Source: Opitutia bacterium
GTDB taxonomy: Bacteria; Verrucomicrobiota; Verrucomicrobiia; Opitutales; Opitutaceae
Reading direction: 5' to 3'
NCBI GenBank assembly: GCA_016187925.1
Contig: JACPIS010000010.1
Span: 62,001-126,000, forward strand
Length of the DNA stretch: 64,000 bases
A program made the position numbers and the translations under genes. Below the pieces are notes generated by a model. It saw only the letters and a list, made by a program, of their open reading frames with translations, searched no databases and was not told the DNA's origin. This document shows positions 63,532 through 64,000 of this stretch, one piece after another (position 1 is the stretch's first letter; each line of letters opens with the position of its first letter).

Positions 63532-64000
63532 CCATTGCCACTCAATCCAACCACGCGATCCTCATCGTCGACGACGAACCGGTCGTCCTCTCGGCGCTGA
63601 AGGAAACCCTCGAGCGCGAAAAGTTCCAGGTCGTCGCCTGCTCCAGCCCGATCAAGGCCCTCGCCATCCTCGAGGAGCGCGACTTCGCCGTCATCATCTC
63701 CGACCAGCGCATGCCCGAGATGCTCGGGCTCGATTTCCTCATCGAGAGCCGCCGCCTCCGGCCGCACGCCTCGCGCGTGCTCATCACCGCCGTGCTCGCG
63801 CTGCCGACCATCGTCGACGCCATCAACAAGGGCGAGATCTACCGCTTCGTCGCCAAGCCCTGGCTGCGCGAGGAGCTGCTCGCCACCGTGCGCAACGCCA
63901 TCCACCGGCACGACCTCATCACGCACAACGAGGTGCTGCAGGCCCAGACCCAGCAGCTCAACGCCCAGCTCGTCGCCGCCAACAGCGAGCTCGAGCGCAA
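63528..64000 (+). CDS. Response regulator (3' end outside window)
   Basis: The visible 157 codons hold a receiver domain (ILIVDDEPVVLSALKETL; phospho-acceptor D59 in VIISDQRMPEML; LITAV; IYRFVAKPW) and then the start of a coiled coil (LQAQTQQLNAQLVAANSELE, 20 residues). The SDQRMPxM and IYRFxxKPW motifs are typical of RpfG-like regulators and related receivers; the output domain is beyond the window. It overlaps cheB by four bases. Confidence 0.88.
   Translation, partial: MTIATQSNHAILIVDDEPVVLSALKETLEREKFQVVACSSPIKALAILEERDFAVIISDQRMPEMLGLDFLIESRRLRPHASRVLITAVLALPTIVDAINKGEIYRFVAKPWLREELLATVRNAIHRHDLITHNEVLQAQTQQLNAQLVAANSELER

Overview
This 64 kb window is GC-rich and comes from a flagellated, probably Gram-negative bacterium. 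The protein set suggests a member of the Verrucomicrobiota, most likely Opitutaceae: glycan-degradation genes beside a sugar ABC importer, multi-PAS kinases, a full flagellar locus with FliW/CsrA, and C-rich leaders without a Shine-Dalgarno sequence. That placement is an inference from protein resemblance, not from a marker gene. No rRNA, tRNA, CRISPR array, prophage or transposase gene was seen.

Region by region. (1) 1-12.8 kb, carbohydrate use: a propeller-type sensor kinase (cut at the left edge) with its NarL-type regulator; a minus-strand operon GH5 glycosidase > CocE/NonD hydrolase > GH2 beta-mannosidase-like enzyme; and a divergent plus-strand operon for a ribose-type sugar ABC importer ending in a beta-propeller protein. 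(2) 12.75-18.2 kb, mixed: a fatty-acid desaturase, a GIY-YIG protein with a small membrane protein, doxX plus a haloalkane dehalogenase diverging from a MocR-type regulator, and a small orphan gene with a terminator. (3) 18.3-27.2 kb, signalling: a hybrid kinase with two receiver domains, a methyl-accepting chemotaxis protein, a periplasmic TonB-C protein and a large membrane hybrid kinase with four PAS domains. (4) 27.3-28.8 kb, a small island of less GC-rich genes (DHFR-like, DUF2200) followed by a mosaic of short intergenic repeats. (5) 28.8-61.4 kb, an almost complete flagellar locus entirely on the minus strand: flgFGAHIJ-flgN-flgKL-fliW-csrA-fliC; flhBAF-x-fliA-motAB-y; and flgBC-fliEFGHIJ-motE-fliK-flgDE-fliLMNOPQR. 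(6) 61.6-64 kb, chemotaxis: cheR, cheB and a response-regulator gene cut at the right edge. Not seen in the window: fliD, fliS, flgM, flhG, cheA/W/Y, rpoN or a sigma-54 activator gene.

The most interesting result is regulatory. The three flagellar operons, and one site inside fliK, are each preceded by the same composite module on the minus strand: a 15-bp palindrome close to CGGCAAAAWTTGCCG about 130-140 bp upstream of the predicted transcription start, an AT-rich block, a GGTTA block, and a sigma-54-type -24/-12 core (TGGCA-N6-TTGC or a near match) lying only 15-19 nt before an ATG. The spacing of all elements is almost identical in the four copies, so this looks like a sigma-54 regulon with a definable activator site, unusually short leaders, and a possible second, shorter FliK product. 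Other oddities are two 82-bp inverted repeats that supply the ATG codons of fliO and fliP, an FlhF with a degenerate P-loop and no FlhG beside it, an L-ring protein FlgH with no cysteine to lipidate, and several small unknown proteins inside the flagellar operons.
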